Assembly: GCA_032158295.1 (NCBI GenBank)
Contig: CM063254.1
Location: forward strand, 2,395,538-2,459,537
DNA: 64,000 nucleotides
Reading direction: 5' to 3'
From: Pycnopodia helianthoides
Taxonomy: Eukaryota > Echinodermata > Asteroidea > Forcipulatida > Asteriidae
The translations under genes were made by a program, and so were the position numbers. Each line of letters starts with the position of its first letter. Position 1 is the first letter of the stretch. Of this stretch, positions 62,246 to 64,000 are shown piece by piece. The notes beneath the pieces were generated by a model that was not told the origin of the DNA, did no database searches, and saw nothing but the letters and a program-made list of their open reading frames with translations.

Positions 62246-62849
62246 AGAGGTTGACACTGTAGGCTTGGCCGCTTCGGAGGCAATCTTGTAGAATAAAAAA
62301 AAGCTTTGTATGGAGAGTTGTATGAGGTTGTTTTAGAGATTAAGGTCATCTACACCACATATGCACATGGGCGCTGGGCAGGAGTGAAACTTTGAAGATA
62401 TGTCATCTTGGTTACAGTTTGCTTTCAGTATAAAAAAAAATGAGATGAGAGGTAAATTTATGTACTGTTGAAATAAAAACTAAGGCATGATTTCTTTTTG
62501 CAGTGAAGGATAAGCATTGTGCAATTTTCTATTTTGGAGTCTCTGATTGCCCCTTCCTCAATTTTTGAATGAGTTTGAAATTTCGTACTGGTCATTGACT
62601 CTGTCGCCAGGTCTTGTCCTTGGTGCCCATTCAAAATGTTTTGGAACAATTGAAATGACTTTGCTCCAAAAGAGACAGATTTGAAGGCCATGCTCTCTTG
62701 GTTTTTAACAAAACAGAACGTAATAATACTGTACAAGTAACAACCGAAGTGTATAAATCTATTCTGTTGGAAGAAAAGGTTTTTCAACGATGAAACAGTT
62801 CCACACCTTTTGTTCCGACACCCCTAATGTAAATATGTTCCTAATTCTA
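62246..62849. other. Stretch without a supported gene
   Basis: A good plus acceptor (TTTCTTTTTGCAG) near 62504 opens a 20-codon frame ending in TGA, and the minus strand is open for 109 codons (62787-62458). Neither has a known domain. I cannot choose between chance and a small exon. Confidence 0.35.
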
Positions 62850-62887
62850 TAACCCTAACCCTAACCCTACCATAACCCTAACCCTAG
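62850..62887. repeat. Interstitial telomeric repeat
   Basis: Five AACCCT units in two blocks (three, then ACCAT, then two), the complement of the metazoan TTAGGG telomere repeat. The array is short and inside ordinary sequence, so it is interstitial, not a chromosome end. Confidence 0.85.
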
Positions 62888-63424
62888 TATGTAGATCATA
62901 AGGGGTTATTGGAACATAGAGCTGTTAGAACACAGCAGCAATCTCCCTTAACAGTGGTCCACTGGCCAATTGCTAGTTATAAACACCTAAGGACCAGTCA
63001 TCTCTCAAAGTAGTCCAGTTGGCTAGTTCAGTGTTGAGAAGTATACCAATTGAATTGAATAAGAAAAATGGACTTAGTGAAAAAAGCTGACAGACTAATA
63101 GTGAAAAGACTAGCTAACTGATCCTGCTGGCTAGTCATTGAAAAAGTTTAGGGCAAACACTGTAGGGTGTTGGAAGATTTAGAGCAATCCAATACAACAA
63201 TTTATTCATTTTCCTCTTGACAGATTCCTGACAGCAAGGGGGGTGATTTTACTTGTGTAGAGTCATCTTGGTTTAGCACAAAAAAGGAGAAAAAAAGGAA
63301 GCTCCACATGTCTTGATAGGACGCAGTTTGTGGCAAACGATTGTTCTTACACTATGGTCAGCTCTATACAAATTTGAGACCCATGTGAAAGCTGTAGGAA
63401 GCAGTAGATATTCACGTGTTCATC

Positions 63425-63489
63425 ATGAGCTGTGATGAAGAAGTACCAAGGAAGGCGCCCTCTGTCAGAAGTAGGAGCATTGACGACAG
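63425..63489 (+). CDS. Candidate exon, Arg/Ser-rich, unknown product
   Basis: An ATG opens MSCDEEVPRKAPSVRSRSID and runs to a strong donor (GACAG|GTGGGT). An in-frame TAG lies about 30 nt before the ATG, so it may be a first coding exon, or an internal exon using the AG of that TAG as acceptor. It joins in frame with 63718. A CACGTG E-box lies at about 63412. No family recognised. Confidence 0.35.
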
Positions 63490-63717
63490 GTGGGTTGTCC
63501 AAGCAACTGAAATGTATTCAGCCATTCCTTAGTCAATAATTTACAAAGTCATGACCGGACCGGTGGTTCTTTGTTACATTTTTCTTCCAATCTCACTGGT
63601 ATTCAATCAAAATTAAAGTTTCTTTAAAATTTGAGCATTGCGGACTGATTGTAGTTATCCGATGGTAGTGTACTAAAACTTAAAAAATGGAGTATGTGTA
63701 TGTATTTTCATGTGCAG

Positions 63718-63793
63718 TGACAAGTGTAAACAGCAAAGAGGATTATTATTGCAGAAGTTCATTAATAAGCAATTAGGCCCACTCCACTGCTAA
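63718..63793 (+). CDS. Candidate exon joining 63425-63489
   Basis: After an acceptor TTTTCATGTGCAG, the join to 63489 gives SDKCKQQRGLLLQKFINKQL and then a TAA at 63791-63793. The phase agrees (2 nt carried over). It would be a short terminal exon giving a protein of under 50 residues from the 63425 ATG, which is suspicious unless upstream exons exist. Confidence 0.22.
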
Positions 63794-64000
63794 TACAACA
63801 ACAGAAAGCAATAAATGTCTGTAATCCTGTTTGAGAAGGTAGCTTTGTGGTTCACATGGTAAACATAATGCCATGACTCTGGCTGGTTGGTCACGACAGG
63901 CAAGAATGTAATTACGGCCAGTCTTTTTAATACCACTCTAGTGAAATGGCATCCATAGCTGATTCTCAGAGCATCTGTTATGCAAGGTTGGTTGATATTG

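Overview
The window is eukaryotic, intron-rich, AT-rich genomic DNA, most likely from an echinoderm (a starfish is possible, the class is uncertain). The reasons are large GT-AG introns, one metazoan gene of the CPEB2/3/4 class, many short foldback/MITE-type repeats, and frequent ACATGTAC palindromes. The organism call is inference from repeat style and gene content, not from a marker gene.

The main content is one gene on the minus strand, an orb2-type cytoplasmic polyadenylation element-binding protein (CPEB2/3/4). Eight coding exons lie between 52505 (ATG) and 23738 (TAA). All junctions are GT-AG and in phase, giving a 2301-nt CDS and a 766-residue protein. Exon 1 (434 codons) encodes a Gln-rich, prion-like N-terminus. 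Exons 2-3 encode a linker. Exons 3-7 encode two RRMs, and exon 8 encodes the C-terminal Cys/His zinc-binding (ZZ) domain. A U-rich 3' UTR of about 7.9 kb probably follows, ending near an AATAAA at 15882-15877 (minus). The 5' UTR and promoter lie above 52505 and could not be resolved.

Positions 1-15.7 kb, beyond the 3' end of CPEB, hold no confident gene but many repeats: a 239-bp tandem satellite, several TTAA-flanked MITEs in closely similar copies, other foldback elements, G-runs and a tRNA-derived repeat.

Positions 52.5-64 kb hold a GC-richer promoter-like stretch, a tRNA-like sequence inside terminal inverted repeats, a TA-flanked 80-bp hairpin, and an inverted duplication with a MITE nested in one arm. 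They also hold a 680-bp hAT-like foldback element with an 8-bp target duplication and an interstitial telomeric array. A few weakly supported exon candidates (minus 58.6-58.9 kb; plus 60.96, 63.4 and 63.7 kb) suggest one or two further genes that run out of the window or are too fragmentary to name.
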